Shown one piece after another: positions 1 through 10,530 of a stretch of DNA of 64,000 bases; position 1 is the stretch's first letter; every line of letters starts with the position of its first letter. This stretch comes from an uncultured Pseudomonadales bacterium (GTDB lineage: Bacteria > Pseudomonadota > Gammaproteobacteria > Pseudomonadales > CANNCY01), in NCBI GenBank assembly GCA_947503335.1, contig CANNCY010000001.1, positions 62,001 to 126,000 of the forward strand, written 5' to 3'. Position numbers and translations under genes: made by a program. The notes below the pieces were generated by a model. The model did not search any database and was not told the origin of the DNA. It saw only the letters and a list, made by a program, of their open reading frames with translations.

Positions 1-1306
1 GTTAGTTGAAAAGAGCGGTATGGACGCTTGGTATGATCTAGACGCTAAAGAGCTGCTAGGTGATGATGCCGAGACCTACCAAAAAGTAACCGACACGCTA
101 GACGTTTGGTTTGATTCAGGCGTAACCCATTATGCGGTGATGGCGGCTCGTGATTACCTAGGTTTCCCTGCAGATCTTTATCTTGAAGGCAGTGACCAGC
201 ATCGCGGTTGGTTCCAAAGCTCGCTTAAAACTAGTATCGCAATGAATGGTGTTGCACCGTACAAAACAGTGTTGACCCACGGCTTTACCGTAGACGCTCA
301 AGGTCGCAAGATGTCAAAGAGCGTAGGCAACGTGATGTCACCACAAAAGGTCGTTAACGACCTAGGTGCGGATATTCTTCGTCTATGGGTTGCGGCAACC
401 GACTTTAGTACAGAGATGAGTGTGTCTGACGAGATTCTTCGTCGCTCGGCAGATAGTTACCGCCGCATTCGTAACACTGCTCGCTTCTTGTTAAGTAACC
501 TTGATGGTTTTGACCCAGCTCAGCACCTAGTGCCCGTTGATGAGATGTTAGATCTTGATCAGTGGGTGGTGGCGAGAGCTGCAGAATTGCAAAAAGACAT
601 CGTAGCGGCATACGATAGCTATAGCTTGCACGGCATCTATCAGCGTCTTCACAACTTCTGTGTTACTGACCTAGGTGGTTTCTATCTAGATATCATCAAA
701 GACCGTCAGTACACCCTTAAAACTGAATCGCATGCACGCCGTTCTGCACAATCGGCGATGTACCATGTTGCCGAAGCTTTCGTTCGTTGGATTGCACCTA
801 TCCTAAGCTTTACGGCTGACGAAATGTGGGGCTTTATTCCTGGCGAACGTGAAGCGAATGTATTTATCTCTGAGTGGTACCAGCTACCAGTAGTAGCCAA
901 TGCTGCAATCAGCGGTGACGAATGGGCGATCATTCAGCAGGCTCGCGAAGCGATCAATAAGACGATCGAAGAACAGCGTAAAGCCGGCGTGATTGGCGCA
1001 GGTCTTGAGGCAGAAGTAAAACTTTACTGCTCGCCAGCAATCAAAGAGGCATTGGCTAAGTTAGAAAACGAGCTGCGTTTTGTAACCATTACGTCAACCG
1101 CCGAACTTTATGATCTTGACGAGGCAGCAGGCGAGGCGTCGATTCTTGACGGTCTTCGTATCGATGTTACTAAGTCAGGTAGCAGCAAGTGTACACGCTG
1201 CTGGCATTATGTTGCTGATGTGGGCGAGAACGAAGAGCACCCAGAGCTTTGCGGGCGTTGTGTTAGCAACGTAGCAGGTGAGGGCGAACAACGAGTACAT
1301 GCATAA
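1..1306 (+). CDS. ileS: Isoleucyl-tRNA synthetase, C-terminal part (5' end outside window)
   Basis: This gene charges tRNA-Ile with isoleucine in the cytoplasm. The reading frame is open from the window's left edge, so only the last ~434 codons of a protein of about 930 residues are visible. The segment contains the class I signature KMSKS (nt ~308-322, as [10 protein letters not shown]), preceded by the catalytic-core stretch DVWFDSG and [11 protein letters not shown]. It continues through the anticodon-binding helical domain and ends in the zinc-binding tail with paired cysteines CTRCW and CGRCV. It is followed directly by lspA, the usual gammaproteobacterial order. Identification is secure. 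Confidence 0.97.
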   Translation, partial: LVEKSGMDAWYDLDAKELLGDDAETYQKVTDTLDVWFDSGVTHYAVMAARDYLGFPADLYLEGSDQHRGWFQSSLKTSIAMNGVAPYKTVLTHGFTVDAQGRKMSKSVGNVMSPQKVVNDLGADILRLWVAATDFSTEMSVSDEILRRSADSYRRIRNTARFLLSNLDGFDPAQHLVPVDEMLDLDQWVVARAAELQKDIVAAYDSYSLHGIYQRLHNFCVTDLGGFYLDIIKDRQYTLKTESHARRSAQSAMYHVAEAFVRWIAPILSFTADEMWGFIPGEREANVFISEWYQLPVVANAAISGDEWAIIQQAREAINKTIEEQRKAGVIGAGLEAEVKLYCSPAIKEALAKLENELRFVTITSTAELYDLDEAAGEASILDGLRIDVTKSGSSKCTRCWHYVADVGENEEHPELCGRCVSNVAGEGEQRVHA

Positions 1307-1790
1307 TATGCGAGCAATAGCCTGGTATGTTTTGGCGGCAGTTATTGTACTGCTAGATCAAGTCACCAAAAACTACATGGTTGCGAATCTTAACTATTCG
1401 CAACCTGTGCCAGTAATTGAAGGATTCTTTAACTGGACCCTTTTATACAACAAGGGAGCTGCGTTTAGTATTTTGGCTGATGCAGGTGGCTGGCAACAGT
1501 GGTTCTTTATTGGCATTGCAACCATCTTTTCGATTGTTGCTATTGTATGGATTTGGCGTACGCGTAAAGACTTAATCATAGAGCCGTTAGCTGTTGCATT
1601 AGTGCTTGGTGGAGCCTTGGGTAACCTCTATGATCGAGCTGTTCTTGGCCATGTAGTCGACTTTATTCAGCTGTACTGGCGTACTAGCTATTTTCCTGCC
1701 TTCAACATTGCCGATATGGCGATCACTGCAGGTGCTATCTTGTTGATCATTGATGCACTTCGCGAAACCTTAGGAAGAAAACCTCAATGA
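1299..1790 (+). CDS. lspA: Lipoprotein signal peptidase (signal peptidase II)
   Basis: Inner-membrane aspartyl protease that removes signal peptides from diacylglyceryl-modified prolipoproteins. About 163 residues with four hydrophobic segments. The two conserved catalytic blocks are visible: GNLYDR followed by HVVDF, and FNIADM, which supply the two catalytic aspartates. It overlaps the end of ileS if ATG 1299 is used; ATG 1308, just after the ileS stop, is equally possible and neither has a decisive ribosome-binding site. An upstream in-frame GTG at 1278 is less likely. The stop overlaps the fkpB start (ATGA). Substrates in this window would include BamD, the PKD proteins and the DUF4136 lipoproteins. 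Confidence 0.95.
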   Translation: MHNMRAIAWYVLAAVIVLLDQVTKNYMVANLNYSQPVPVIEGFFNWTLLYNKGAAFSILADAGGWQQWFFIGIATIFSIVAIVWIWRTRKDLIIEPLAVALVLGGALGNLYDRAVLGHVVDFIQLYWRTSYFPAFNIADMAITAGAILLIIDALRETLGRKPQ

Positions 1791-2233
1791 GCCAAATTGT
1801 TAACCAATGGTCTACCTTAACCATTCGTTTTTCTCTAGCCCTTGAAGACGGTCAGCTAATTGATTCATGCTTTGATGGCGATCCCGCGCGCTTAACGATG
1901 GGCGACGGCTCATTGTTACCCGGCTTTGAACGCCAGTTATTGGGTATGTCTGAGGGTGATCGAAAACAAGTAACGATTACTCCTGAAAACGGCTTTGGTC
2001 AGCGTAATCGTCTGAACGTGCAGAACATGTCACGCGATCAATTCGATGGCATCGAACTAGAAAAAGGGTTAGTGTTAAGTATTCAAAACGGCGAGTTAGG
2101 CGAGTTGCCTGGTATCGTAAGTGACTTTAATGACAAGGTGGTTGAGATCGATTTTAACCATCCGCTTGCCGGGCAAAACCTGTTGTTTGATGTACAAGTA
2201 GAAACTATCGAGAATCCAGATAATGCAAATTAG
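1787..2233 (+). CDS. fkpB: FKBP-type peptidyl-prolyl cis-trans isomerase, SlpA/FkpB type
   Basis: Small (148 aa) cytoplasmic prolyl isomerase and chaperone of the SlyD/SlpA branch of FKBPs. The FKBP core is seen around residues 10-70 and again near the C-terminus, with [17 protein letters not shown] and the GFGQRN segment where the insert-in-flap chaperone domain begins. It lacks the His-rich metal-binding tail of SlyD. The start codon overlaps the lspA stop by four bases and the end overlaps ispH, so it is translationally coupled within the ileS-lspA-fkpB-ispH operon. Confidence 0.93.
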   Translation: MSQIVNQWSTLTIRFSLALEDGQLIDSCFDGDPARLTMGDGSLLPGFERQLLGMSEGDRKQVTITPENGFGQRNRLNVQNMSRDQFDGIELEKGLVLSIQNGELGELPGIVSDFNDKVVEIDFNHPLAGQNLLFDVQVETIENPDNAN

Positions 2234-3164
2234 TTTGGCTGCGCCGCGCGGATTTTGCGCGGGTGTAGATCGTGCAATTGATATAGTAAACCGTGCACTA
2301 GATCAGTTTGGTGCGCCCATCTATGTGCGCCATGAAGTGGTACATAACAAGTTTGTTGTTGATTCGTTAAAAGAGCGTGGTGCAATCTTTGTTGCCGAGC
2401 TAGACGAAGTGCCCGATGATTGTATTGTCATATTCTCAGCGCATGGTGTGTCAAAGGCGGTACAGAATGAAGCAGAGCGCCGTGAGCTAAAGGTATTTGA
2501 TGCGACATGCCCGTTGGTGACAAAAGTACACATGGAGGTACTTAAGTACTCTCGTGAAGGGTATGAATGTGTCTTGATTGGCCACGAAGGTCACCCAGAA
2601 GTTGAAGGCACCATGGGGCAGTTCGACGATAGTTTCGGTGGCAAGATCTATTTGGTTGAAGACGTAGATCAGGTTAATGCGTTACAAGTTCGCAATCCAG
2701 AAAAGCTCGCCTATGTTACGCAGACAACCCTGTCGATGGACGACACAGCTGTTGTAATCAATGCACTGCGAGAGCGTTTTGAAGCGATTCAAGGGCCCCG
2801 TAAAGATGATATTTGTTACGCCACTCAGAATCGCCAAGATGCAGTGCGTCAGTTGTCGTTAGAGACTGATCTAGTGCTGGTTGTAGGTAGCGTGACTAGC
2901 TCTAATTCAAACCGTTTACGCGAATTGGCCGAGCGCTGCGGTGTTACGTCGTATCTAATTGATGGAGCCGAAGATATCGATCCTAAATGGCTAGATGGCG
3001 TGAACAACGTAGGTATCACTGCGGGCGCCTCTGCACCAGAAACGCTAGTACAGGATGTCGTTGAGCGAATCGACTTTTTAGCGCCTAAGGGTGCAAAGGT
3101 AGAACAGCTTGATGGGATTGAAGAAAATGTACGTTTTAGTTTGCCGCGCGAGTTGCGCGCCTAA
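2223..3164 (+). CDS. ispH: 4-hydroxy-3-methylbut-2-enyl diphosphate reductase
   Basis: Last enzyme of the MEP isoprenoid pathway, converting HMBPP to IPP and DMAPP with a [4Fe-4S] cluster. 313 residues, the usual length. The three cluster cysteines are C12 (PRGFCAGV), C96 (DATCPLV) and C198 (DDICYAT). The substrate-site histidines H41, H74 and H124 and the proton donor E126 (HPEVEG) are all present. The start lies inside the 3' end of fkpB. The stop is one base away from the convergent pilR stop, so no separate terminator fits between them. Confidence 0.97.
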   Translation: MQISLAAPRGFCAGVDRAIDIVNRALDQFGAPIYVRHEVVHNKFVVDSLKERGAIFVAELDEVPDDCIVIFSAHGVSKAVQNEAERRELKVFDATCPLVTKVHMEVLKYSREGYECVLIGHEGHPEVEGTMGQFDDSFGGKIYLVEDVDQVNALQVRNPEKLAYVTQTTLSMDDTAVVINALRERFEAIQGPRKDDICYATQNRQDAVRQLSLETDLVLVVGSVTSSNSNRLRELAERCGVTSYLIDGAEDIDPKWLDGVNNVGITAGASAPETLVQDVVERIDFLAPKGAKVEQLDGIEENVRFSLPRELRA

Positions 3165-3165
3165 G

Positions 3166-4512
3166 CTATCTTTTCATGCCCAGTTTTTTTAGTTTGTAAC
3201 GTAGCGATCTAAAGGTTACCCCGAGCGATTCGGCGGTAGCCGTTACGTTATAGCGGTTTTGTTCAAGAGCCCGCTCAATCACAGTACGTTCTACCTGCTC
3301 TAGGTAATCTTCTAGATCGCTGATTGAAGATGGAATTGCTGTGGTATCAATATCGGTCGATATAGTCGACATTACTGGTCGGTCGTCAAGTGCTAGGTCG
3401 TCAGCCGAAATTAAGTCTTCGTCGCTTAGTGTGTAAGCGCGTTCTAGTAGATTCTCTAACTCGCGAATGTTGCCTTTGAATGGGTAGCACATCAGTGCCT
3501 TTTCGGCGTCTTTTGTAAGCCCAATATCAGGGTCGTTTTCAGAAATTCGCGCTAGTATGTGCTTGGCAATTAATAAGATGTCACCGTCGCGATCGCGAAG
3601 AGCGGGTGTGCATACCTCGATTACATTTAAGCGATAGTATAGATCGCTTCTAAACTCGCCGGCTTCAACTAGCTCGGCAAGATTTTTGTGACTTGCACTT
3701 AATATACGAACATCAACAGGTACTTCGTTGGCAGCGCCTACTGGGCGAACGCGTTGCTCTTGAATCGTTCGAAGCAGTTTGACCTGCATATCAAGGGGCA
3801 GATCTGCTACCTCATCTAAAAATAAGGTTCCGCCGTTAGCTGCTTGAAATAGACCCTGTTTGTCATTGTGCGCGCCGGTGAACGAACCTTTTACATGGCC
3901 AAAGAACTCGCTCTCTACTAGTTCGCGAGGAATCGCGCCACAGTTAACCGGCACAAATGGGCCGTCGGTTCGGCTGCCTTGACTGTGAATCGATTTGGCG
4001 ACTAGCTCTTTACCTGTTCCACTTTCACCAAAGATAAATACGGGAGCCTGACTGCGGGCCAGCTTGCGAATCGTTTTTCTGAGTTTAACGATGGCGTCGC
4101 TTTCACCTAGAATTTCGGTAGGCTGCTGGGTTGGCTGCTGACTTACCTTAGCAAGGTTCAAAGCATCGGTTACAAGCGCACGTAAGCGCTCAAGGTCGAC
4201 CGGTTTATTAAGAAAGTCAAATGCACCTGATTTGAGTGCGCTTACTGCTAAATCAGTACTGCCATGGGCCGTGATCGCTGCAACTGGAGTATTTGGATAC
4301 TGGCTGGCGATGAGCTGAATGATCTCCATACCCGACCCGTCAGGCAGTTTCATATCGGTTAGGCAAAGATCAAACTCTTGCTTCTTTAGGGCCGCCAATG
4401 CGTCACTTACATCGCTGGCCAGCACAGTGTTTAAACCAATGCGTGACAGCGTCATATCAAGTAGTGAACGAATATCAGGTTCATCGTCGATAATTAAAAC
4501 CGATGCGGTCAT
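3166..4512 (-). CDS. pilR: Sigma-54-dependent response regulator PilR
   Basis: NtrC-family transcription activator (448 aa). The receiver domain spans residues 1-120 with phospho-acceptor D53 (LTDMKLPDG) and the conserved K104. The AAA+ domain spans about 135-370, with Walker A GESGTGKE (162-169) and a GSFTGA loop (209-214), which contacts sigma-54. A Fis-type helix-turn-helix lies at the C-terminus (TAESLGVTFRSLRYKLKKLG). The C-terminal motif and the pairing with a PilS-type kinase point to PilR, which activates the major pilin gene in Pseudomonas. It overlaps pilS by four bases. A pilin cluster lies about 28 kb away, but I found no convincing GG-N10-GC promoter in front of it. Confidence 0.92.
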   Translation of the reverse strand: MTASVLIIDDEPDIRSLLDMTLSRIGLNTVLASDVSDALAALKKQEFDLCLTDMKLPDGSGMEIIQLIASQYPNTPVAAITAHGSTDLAVSALKSGAFDFLNKPVDLERLRALVTDALNLAKVSQQPTQQPTEILGESDAIVKLRKTIRKLARSQAPVFIFGESGTGKELVAKSIHSQGSRTDGPFVPVNCGAIPRELVESEFFGHVKGSFTGAHNDKQGLFQAANGGTLFLDEVADLPLDMQVKLLRTIQEQRVRPVGAANEVPVDVRILSASHKNLAELVEAGEFRSDLYYRLNVIEVCTPALRDRDGDILLIAKHILARISENDPDIGLTKDAEKALMCYPFKGNIRELENLLERAYTLSDEDLISADDLALDDRPVMSTISTDIDTTAIPSSISDLEDYLEQVERTVIERALEQNRYNVTATAESLGVTFRSLRYKLKKLGMKR

Positions 4513-6104
4513 GATTGGCCCCTATTTGGATGTGCAAACAATATTTCAAAGCAGCTCTCGCCGGCTACAGTTGGGCGGTAGCTTAACTGAGCTTGATTCA
4601 GTTCACAAAGGTCTTTGGCGATATATAGCCCTAATCCGGTACCCGTTGACTCGCTAGTATGAAAAGGTTCAAAAATAATTAGGCGCATTTCTTCAGGAAT
4701 CCCCAAGCCCTGGTCGACGATGCGTAATACCGGGGTATCCATATTTTCGTCGGTGTCTACTTCAAGGCGCAAACTAAAGTGCCCGGTAACCTTTTCACTA
4801 TGGCGTATCGCGTTTTCAGCTAGGTTGTTTACAACCTGGTTTAGTTGGCCGCGATCAACGTTGACGATGTTGGCGCTAGAGGGGTCAAAGGTTACTTCTA
4901 ATTCAGCTTGGCCGTGCAATTCTTGAAATTGCTTTACCCATTGGTTAAGCCAATCGTTTAGATCAAAACGTTCAGACTGCGGCGGTTCGCGACGCGAGAT
5001 GCGCTGCACGTTTTCGATAATGCGGTTAACGCGGTCGGTATGGCGCACCATAATCTCGGTTAGTTGGCGATCATCATTACCCAAGTCTTTACTTTCAGAT
5101 AGTAGTTGAGCCGAATGTTGGATGGCGCTTAATGGGTTGCGAATTTCGTGGGCGATATTTGCCGCTAAGCTGCCAAGGCTGCGTTGTTTTAGTGACTGTG
5201 CTTCTTGGTTGAGCTGACGAACATCCTCGATAAACACTAAGAGATCGCCGTCACTGTTGTTGATAATCGAAAAGCTCATCTTAATCGGTGGCATTCCTGC
5301 TTTAGGAATAAACACCTTAGAATGGTGAACCGGCGCCTGTTGGTAGGATTGGTGATGACGATACAGTTCGGGTGAGTCATCAATTGCGATATCGCCGTTG
5401 ATAGGTAAGCCAAGTAACTTTTTTGCCGATCGGTTGATCAGTTTAATCTCGCCCGTTTTACTAAGTACGATTAATCCAGTGCGCAAGCGACGCACAATCA
5501 GTTCGTTTAATTGGTTGATACTTTGTACTTTACTAGCGAAGCGCTCAACCTCTTGTTGCGATCGACTAATGCGCTGCGACAGATATCTAAAGGTGACGGC
5601 CACGAAGAAAAAGAGCAGACCTAAAAGACCGGCGTTAAATACTTCACGTGTCGAGCTTTCGCCAGCAAGGTATGGGCCTAGATAAACCTCGATAAAGAGG
5701 CCAAAGGTAGCAAGCGACGCAATCAATAATGCTAGTTGGCCGGCTAGCATAATGCCAGCGGCTGCCACTACCATGCCTAACAACGGCGCGATACCTGAGG
5801 ATAATCCACCCGCTGCGTGCATAATTAGCGATAGCGAAACAATGTCTAGTACTAGGTGGGTAGTGATTTGCGATACGCTTGGCGGGTGCAAGCGATCAAA
5901 TTGCTGGCTTAATCCAACGACAGCGATGATTAGAAAGAGGCCGGTGCCTATCCAAAAAAGCCCTGACTGCAAATCAGATGTCCACATCGAGGTAACCCCC
6001 GAGGTATGGAGAATCACTAGCAATACCGCCAGAACAAAGCGGTATACGCAATAAACTGCAAAACTGCGGGTCTTTTCGGTCAAAACTGAACGGTGTGTGA
6101 TCAT
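4509..6104 (-). CDS. pilS: Membrane sensor histidine kinase PilS
   Basis: Sensor partner of PilR, 531 residues. Six hydrophobic segments occupy residues ~15-175, with very short loops, as in Pseudomonas PilS. A PAS-like region follows (~195-300), then the HisKA dimerisation helix with phospho-acceptor H319 (NIAHEIRNP) and a HATPase_c domain with an N box (NLAENAIRHS) and glycine boxes (DQGLGIP, GTGLGLYI). The gene starts about 100 bp from nadE on the opposite strand, so the two are divergently transcribed. In Pseudomonas, PilS responds to pilin level in the inner membrane; that role here is inferred. Confidence 0.92.
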   Translation of the reverse strand: MITHRSVLTEKTRSFAVYCVYRFVLAVLLVILHTSGVTSMWTSDLQSGLFWIGTGLFLIIAVVGLSQQFDRLHPPSVSQITTHLVLDIVSLSLIMHAAGGLSSGIAPLLGMVVAAAGIMLAGQLALLIASLATFGLFIEVYLGPYLAGESSTREVFNAGLLGLLFFFVAVTFRYLSQRISRSQQEVERFASKVQSINQLNELIVRRLRTGLIVLSKTGEIKLINRSAKKLLGLPINGDIAIDDSPELYRHHQSYQQAPVHHSKVFIPKAGMPPIKMSFSIINNSDGDLLVFIEDVRQLNQEAQSLKQRSLGSLAANIAHEIRNPLSAIQHSAQLLSESKDLGNDDRQLTEIMVRHTDRVNRIIENVQRISRREPPQSERFDLNDWLNQWVKQFQELHGQAELEVTFDPSSANIVNVDRGQLNQVVNNLAENAIRHSEKVTGHFSLRLEVDTDENMDTPVLRIVDQGLGIPEEMRLIIFEPFHTSESTGTGLGLYIAKDLCELNQAQLSYRPTVAGESCFEILFAHPNRGQS

Positions 6105-6207
6105 GGCAAGCTTCTTATTTTATGCAACCAGTATACCTATGTGAAATTGACTTTGCTAAGGCGTGATGATTCTACGACAATATACCCAAGTGAATTGAGC
6201 AAAGAAT

Positions 6208-7830
6208 ATGACTCAGATTGTATTAGCGGCCGCACAGGCCAACCCTCATGTCGGCGATATACCCGGCAATACCAATAAAGTTATTGAGCTAAGCCAGCAG
6301 GCGGCTAGTCAAGGGGCGCACGTTATTGTGTTTCCTGAATTGATGTTAACGGGCTACCCACCAGAAGACCTGTTACTGCGCCCAAGTGTACGTTTGCGTA
6401 TAGATCACGCCCTAGCAGAGCTATGTAACGCAAACTTACCTATTGCTATTGTCGTGGGCTACCCTAAGCGTCTAGACACTGGCGAGCTCTATAACGCAGC
6501 AGGCGTCATCGTAAACGGCAAGTTGGTGGGCGAATATTTCAAGCATGCTCTACCTAACTATCAGGTGTTTGACGAAGAGCGGTACTTTACGGCAGGTAGC
6601 GAAGCCTTTGTTTTTGAGCACCTTGGTATCAAGTTTGGTCTAACCGTTTGCGAAGATATTTGGCAGAGCTCGCCGGCTCATTTAGCTGAGCAGGCCGGTG
6701 CACAGGTTATCCTTAATCTTAACGCCTCGCCATTTCATCGTGGTAAGCAGGCCGAGCGAGAATCGGTGGTTGCTGAACGCTGTGCAGAAACAGGTTGCCC
6801 AGTGTTTTATGTTAACCAAGTGGGTGGCCAAGATGAATTGGTATTTGATGGTGGTTCATTCTTATCGATTGGCGGCGAAGTTGTAGCGCGCAGTAGTGCG
6901 TTTGACGAAGAGCTTTCGCTGACAACCTTGAATGCCATCGATGGTACATATAGTGCCGAAGGTGCGGTTAAGTCTTATCAAGAAGATTTAGAAAGTGTCT
7001 ACAACGCATTAGTGACCGCAACGCGCGATTACGTCAATAAAAATGGCTTTAAGGGCATTGTGTTAGGGTTGTCGGGCGGTGTTGATTCGGCGTTAACACT
7101 AGCGGTAGCAACCGATGCCTTGGGCCCAGAGCGCGTACAGGCAGTAATGATGCCGTTTAAGTACACGGCGCAGATTAGTCTAGATGATGCCGAAGAAGAG
7201 GCTGAGCTGTTAGGCGTTGATTACAAGGTCATACCGATCGCCCCAATGTACGAAGCCTTTGTCAGCTCACTAGAGGGCGAGTTCGAAGGTTTGCCGGTAG
7301 ATACCACTGAAGAGAATATCCAAGCGCGCTGTCGTGGCACGTTGCTAATGGCGATATCAAACAAAAAGGGCGTGCTCGTTTTAACCACGGGCAATAAGTC
7401 TGAGATGGCTGTTGGCTATTCGACGCTCTATGGTGATATGGCTGGTGGCTATGACGTGCTAAAAGACGTTGAAAAAACACTGGTGTTTGATCTGTGTTGG
7501 TATCGAAATACCTTAGGTTATGTGATTCCTGAGCGTGTAATCACTCGCCCACCATCAGCTGAACTTCGCCCAGACCAGGTAGATGAAGATAGCTTGCCAC
7601 CCTACGATGTACTCGACGAGGTGCTTCGTTACTATGTAGAGCAAGATATGAGCGCTGAAGCGATCATTGCTAAAGGCTTTGAAAAAGAGATGGTGATGCG
7701 CATTATTCGTTTAGTCGACTTAAACGAATACAAACGTCGTCAGGCTCCTATAGGTGCACGTATTACGGCCCGAGGTTTTGGTCGCGATCGTCGCTACCCG
7801 ATTACCTCAGGCTGGAAGGCCGGCGTTTAA
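6208..7830 (+). CDS. nadE: Glutamine-dependent NAD+ synthetase
   Basis: Two-domain enzyme (540 aa) that amidates nicotinic acid adenine dinucleotide to NAD+. The N-terminal nitrilase-type glutaminase domain carries the E44 (FPELMLTGYP), K112 (EYFKHALPNY) and C148 (LTVCEDIW) triad. The C-terminal ATP-pyrophosphatase domain has the P-loop SGGVDS at 289-294 and the TTGNKSEMAVGY motif. The presence of the glutaminase domain means glutamine rather than free ammonia is the expected nitrogen source. It stands alone, divergent from pilS, and ends at a bidirectional hairpin. Confidence 0.96.
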   Translation: MTQIVLAAAQANPHVGDIPGNTNKVIELSQQAASQGAHVIVFPELMLTGYPPEDLLLRPSVRLRIDHALAELCNANLPIAIVVGYPKRLDTGELYNAAGVIVNGKLVGEYFKHALPNYQVFDEERYFTAGSEAFVFEHLGIKFGLTVCEDIWQSSPAHLAEQAGAQVILNLNASPFHRGKQAERESVVAERCAETGCPVFYVNQVGGQDELVFDGGSFLSIGGEVVARSSAFDEELSLTTLNAIDGTYSAEGAVKSYQEDLESVYNALVTATRDYVNKNGFKGIVLGLSGGVDSALTLAVATDALGPERVQAVMMPFKYTAQISLDDAEEEAELLGVDYKVIPIAPMYEAFVSSLEGEFEGLPVDTTEENIQARCRGTLLMAISNKKGVLVLTTGNKSEMAVGYSTLYGDMAGGYDVLKDVEKTLVFDLCWYRNTLGYVIPERVITRPPSAELRPDQVDEDSLPPYDVLDEVLRYYVEQDMSAEAIIAKGFEKEMVMRIIRLVDLNEYKRRQAPIGARITARGFGRDRRYPITSGWKAGV

Positions 7831-7848
7831 TAAACGGTCGAAGTAAAA

Positions 7849-7874
7849 AAAAGCCCCTACATGCAGGGGCTTTT
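7849..7874. terminator. Bidirectional intrinsic terminator between nadE and bamD
   Basis: Ten-base-pair stem aaaagcccct / aggggctttt with a six-base loop (acatgc). A-tract on one side and T-tract on the other allow it to end transcription from both convergent genes. Confidence 0.88.
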
Positions 7875-7893
7875 AAGTATCTAGTAGTCGTAA

Positions 7894-8775
7894 TTAACGA
7901 CGTGGCGCATTCTCGCGAGAGTCAAAGCCAGGGGGCTCTGGGCGATCAGCCAAGCCAAACGTCATCTGGTTTAACCAACTGCGATTGTTCGCATCGATTT
8001 GGCGATATTTAAAGTTGCCATCGCTATCAAGAGCATAGTGATCTGGGTAGTTCAGACGCAAGGTGGCTAGTGCGTCTTCTGCTAGGTCGTCCATATCAAG
8101 TAGCTTGTAGGCTTGAACCATGGTTGCAAGACCGTCACCAACTGCAGGAGTGCGCTGAAAGTTTTCAACCACAAAGCGGCCGCGGTTGGCTGCGGCTAAA
8201 TAAGCACCACGCTCAAAGTAGTAACTAGCCACGTTAATCTCGTAACGCGCTAAAATATTACGTAGGTTGATCATGCGCTTTTCAGCGTCAGCTGCATACT
8301 GGCTATCTGGGTAGCGAGCTAGCAGTTGCGAAAAGTGTGCAAATGACTCGCGAGCGGCGCCGGGGTCACGTTTAGCCGAGTCGGTCGGAAAGAAGCGGCC
8401 AGCAAAGCTAGAGCTTTTAGTGTAAGCGGCTAGGCCTTTCATGTAATAGGCGTAGTCAACGTTTGCATGCTGAGGATGCAGACGAATAAAACGGTCAGCC
8501 GATGCGGTTGCTAGATCGGGCTCAAAGTTTTGGTAGTACGCATAAATAAGCTCTAATTGAGCTTGCTCTGCGTAGCGGCCAAATGGGTAGTTTGACTCAA
8601 TCGCTTGTAATAATTGGATGGCGGCATCATATTGGCTCGCCTTAAGCTTAGAGCTTGCTCTGTCGTAGAGCATACGCTCGCCCATGTCTGCGGTTGGGTT
8701 CTCGGTTTCTTCGTTAGAGGAACATCCGGCAAGGGCTACTGCAAATGCGAGCGCGAAGTATTGGATAAAACGCAT
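7894..8775 (-). CDS. bamD: Outer-membrane assembly lipoprotein BamD
   Basis: Essential lipoprotein of the BAM complex, which inserts beta-barrel proteins into the outer membrane. 293 residues. Signal peptide with lipobox VALAGC, lipidated at C18. The rest is a TPR-like helical array ([28 protein letters not shown] is typical of BamD/ComL repeat one, split here by function and not quoted further). It is longer at the C-terminus than E. coli BamD (245 aa), ending in a Pro/Arg-rich tail. It diverges from rluD, a conserved arrangement. Clients in this window would be PldA and the TonB receptor. Confidence 0.93.
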   Translation of the reverse strand: MRFIQYFALAFAVALAGCSSNEETENPTADMGERMLYDRASSKLKASQYDAAIQLLQAIESNYPFGRYAEQAQLELIYAYYQNFEPDLATASADRFIRLHPQHANVDYAYYMKGLAAYTKSSSFAGRFFPTDSAKRDPGAARESFAHFSQLLARYPDSQYAADAEKRMINLRNILARYEINVASYYFERGAYLAAANRGRFVVENFQRTPAVGDGLATMVQAYKLLDMDDLAEDALATLRLNYPDHYALDSDGNFKYRQIDANNRSWLNQMTFGLADRPEPPGFDSRENAPRR

Positions 8776-8862
8776 ACTACTCTCTTATAGTGTTTAGTGT
8801 CGGTATTTAAGCACAGCCCCCACCTTGTTTAAAGGGCTGTATCAACGCAAAAGGAGCGTTAT

Positions 8863-9819
8863 ATGGATGATGGCGAGTTAGACATAGATCTAACTGCAAT
8901 AGTTCCCGATGAATTAAGCGGTAAACGCTTTGACGCAGCTGCCGCCCAGCTGTTTAGTGATTTTTCTCGAGGACGCATTCAAGAATGGATCAAAAGTGGC
9001 GCGCTGACCCTTGATGGGGCTGCCGATAAGCCAAAAGTAAAGGTATATAGCGAACAGGTGTTGTCGCTAAAAGCCAAGCTAGAAGTGGCCGAAGATGCTA
9101 AACCTGAGCCAGTAGATTTTGAAGTGGTGTACGAAGACGAGCACCTAGTAGTGGTCAATAAGGCCGTTGGGCTAGTGGTTCACCCCGGTGCGGGTAATCC
9201 TAACGGTACGCTGCTTAATGGCCTTTTGTACCGTTATCCAGAGCTTGCTAACGTACCACGAGCAGGAATTGTGCATCGATTAGACAAAGATACCAGTGGT
9301 TTGATGGTGGTTGCGCGCACATTGCAGGCGCACACAAGTCTAGTGGCTCAGTTACAGGCGCGCACCGTTGATCGTCGCTACGAGGCGATTGCCGAAGGCA
9401 CCATGACCGGTGGCGGAGTAATCGAGAAAAACCTGGGTCGCCACCCGACACAGCGCACCAAGATCGCTGTAGTCAAAACAGGCGGGCGAGAAGCGATTAC
9501 TCACTACCGTGTAATCGAGCGGTTCGACGCCTACACGCATGTCGAACTTAAGCTACAAACGGGTCGTACCCACCAGATTCGTGTGCACATGGCTGATTTA
9601 GGCTACCCATTATTGGGTGACCCTGTTTATGGTCGGGGTGTGCGTTTTCCGAAAGGCGCTAGCCCAGAATTAAAAGAAGCTATTTCTGCTTATCGCCACC
9701 AAGCGCTGCATGCCTTTAGTTTGGGGTTTGAACACCCCGCGACGGGCGACCAAGTTGAATGGGAAGTAGACACCCCAGACGACATGGCTTATTTTTTAAG
9801 CTTACTCATCGACGAATAG
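8863..9819 (+). CDS. rluD: 23S rRNA pseudouridine synthase RluD
   Basis: Modifies helix 69 uridines of 23S rRNA (1911/1915/1917 in E. coli). 318 residues. S4 RNA-binding domain at about 17-75, then the RluA-family catalytic domain with HRLDKDTSG at 138-146, giving catalytic D141. The start ATG is set by a clear AAGGAG ribosome-binding site at 8851-8856. The gene is followed after 9 bp by pgeF and then clpB, an order found across gammaproteobacteria. Confidence 0.95.
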   Translation: MDDGELDIDLTAIVPDELSGKRFDAAAAQLFSDFSRGRIQEWIKSGALTLDGAADKPKVKVYSEQVLSLKAKLEVAEDAKPEPVDFEVVYEDEHLVVVNKAVGLVVHPGAGNPNGTLLNGLLYRYPELANVPRAGIVHRLDKDTSGLMVVARTLQAHTSLVAQLQARTVDRRYEAIAEGTMTGGGVIEKNLGRHPTQRTKIAVVKTGGREAITHYRVIERFDAYTHVELKLQTGRTHQIRVHMADLGYPLLGDPVYGRGVRFPKGASPELKEAISAYRHQALHAFSLGFEHPATGDQVEWEVDTPDDMAYFLSLLIDE

Positions 9820-9828
9820 GTCTTATCT

Positions 9829-10530
9829 ATGCAGCCATTTGAATACCAAGGCCCAAAGGGCACCGTTCGATGGCTGCACACTACCCGCGACCAAGGTAAT
9901 CTTGGTTTGCATGTGGGTGATGACCCCATTGTCGTTAATAAAAACCGCGCAAAACTCGCTCAACTAATGGGTACAGATATCCAATGGCTTAATCAGGTGC
10001 ATGGCGATGTTGTATTGCCTGCGGGTGAGTTAAGCGACGCCCCCGACGCCGATGGCCTATATATTGGGCCTGGTATCGAAACGGCTGCGGCGGTGATGAC
10101 CGCCGATTGTTTAAGTGTGGTGATCTTCAGCGAACAAGGCAACGAAGCGGGTGTTGTACATGCCGGTTGGCGTGGCTTGGCAGCAGGCATCATTGCACGG
10201 CTTTTGGGGCAGTTTGAGGGGCGTGATCTAAGGGCGAGTTTAGGGCCTACACTTTGTCAAAAGCATTTTGAAGTGGGCCCCGAAGTAGAAGAAGCCTTTG
10301 TTGCATTAATGGGCGGCAGTGCTAACTATGCCTTTATTGACTCGCCCAATGCAGGTAAGCGATTAGGCGATTTACATCAATTAGCCTCAATGCAACTGGG
10401 GGCCTTTGGTGTTGAGATTATTGATGAGTCACCATTGCCCTGTACCTACTGCACACCACAACAGTATTTTAGCTATCGCCGAGATCAACAAACGGGGCGA
10501 CAGGCATCGATTGTTTCAATCAGGGGTTGA
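9829..10530 (+). CDS. pgeF: Purine nucleoside phosphorylase / peptidoglycan editing factor PgeF (YfiH family)
   Basis: Member of the DUF152/LACC1 family, 233 residues. The metal-binding triad H58 (NQVHGD), C94 (MTADCLS) and H111 (VHAGWRG) is complete. The family has been reported to have purine nucleoside phosphorylase or adenosine deaminase activity, and E. coli YfiH to remove misincorporated residues from peptidoglycan precursors, so the exact role here is not certain. It is cotranscribed with rluD. The clpB promoter begins within its last codons. Confidence 0.9.
   Translation: MQPFEYQGPKGTVRWLHTTRDQGNLGLHVGDDPIVVNKNRAKLAQLMGTDIQWLNQVHGDVVLPAGELSDAPDADGLYIGPGIETAAAVMTADCLSVVIFSEQGNEAGVVHAGWRGLAAGIIARLLGQFEGRDLRASLGPTLCQKHFEVGPEVEEAFVALMGGSANYAFIDSPNAGKRLGDLHQLASMQLGAFGVEIIDESPLPCTYCTPQQYFSYRRDQQTGRQASIVSIRG

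Noticed and set aside
8813-8840. ACAGCCC ... GGGCTGT inverted repeat between bamD and rluD
   Set aside because: The arms are 14 bases apart with no T-run and no known operator pattern; too weak to call.
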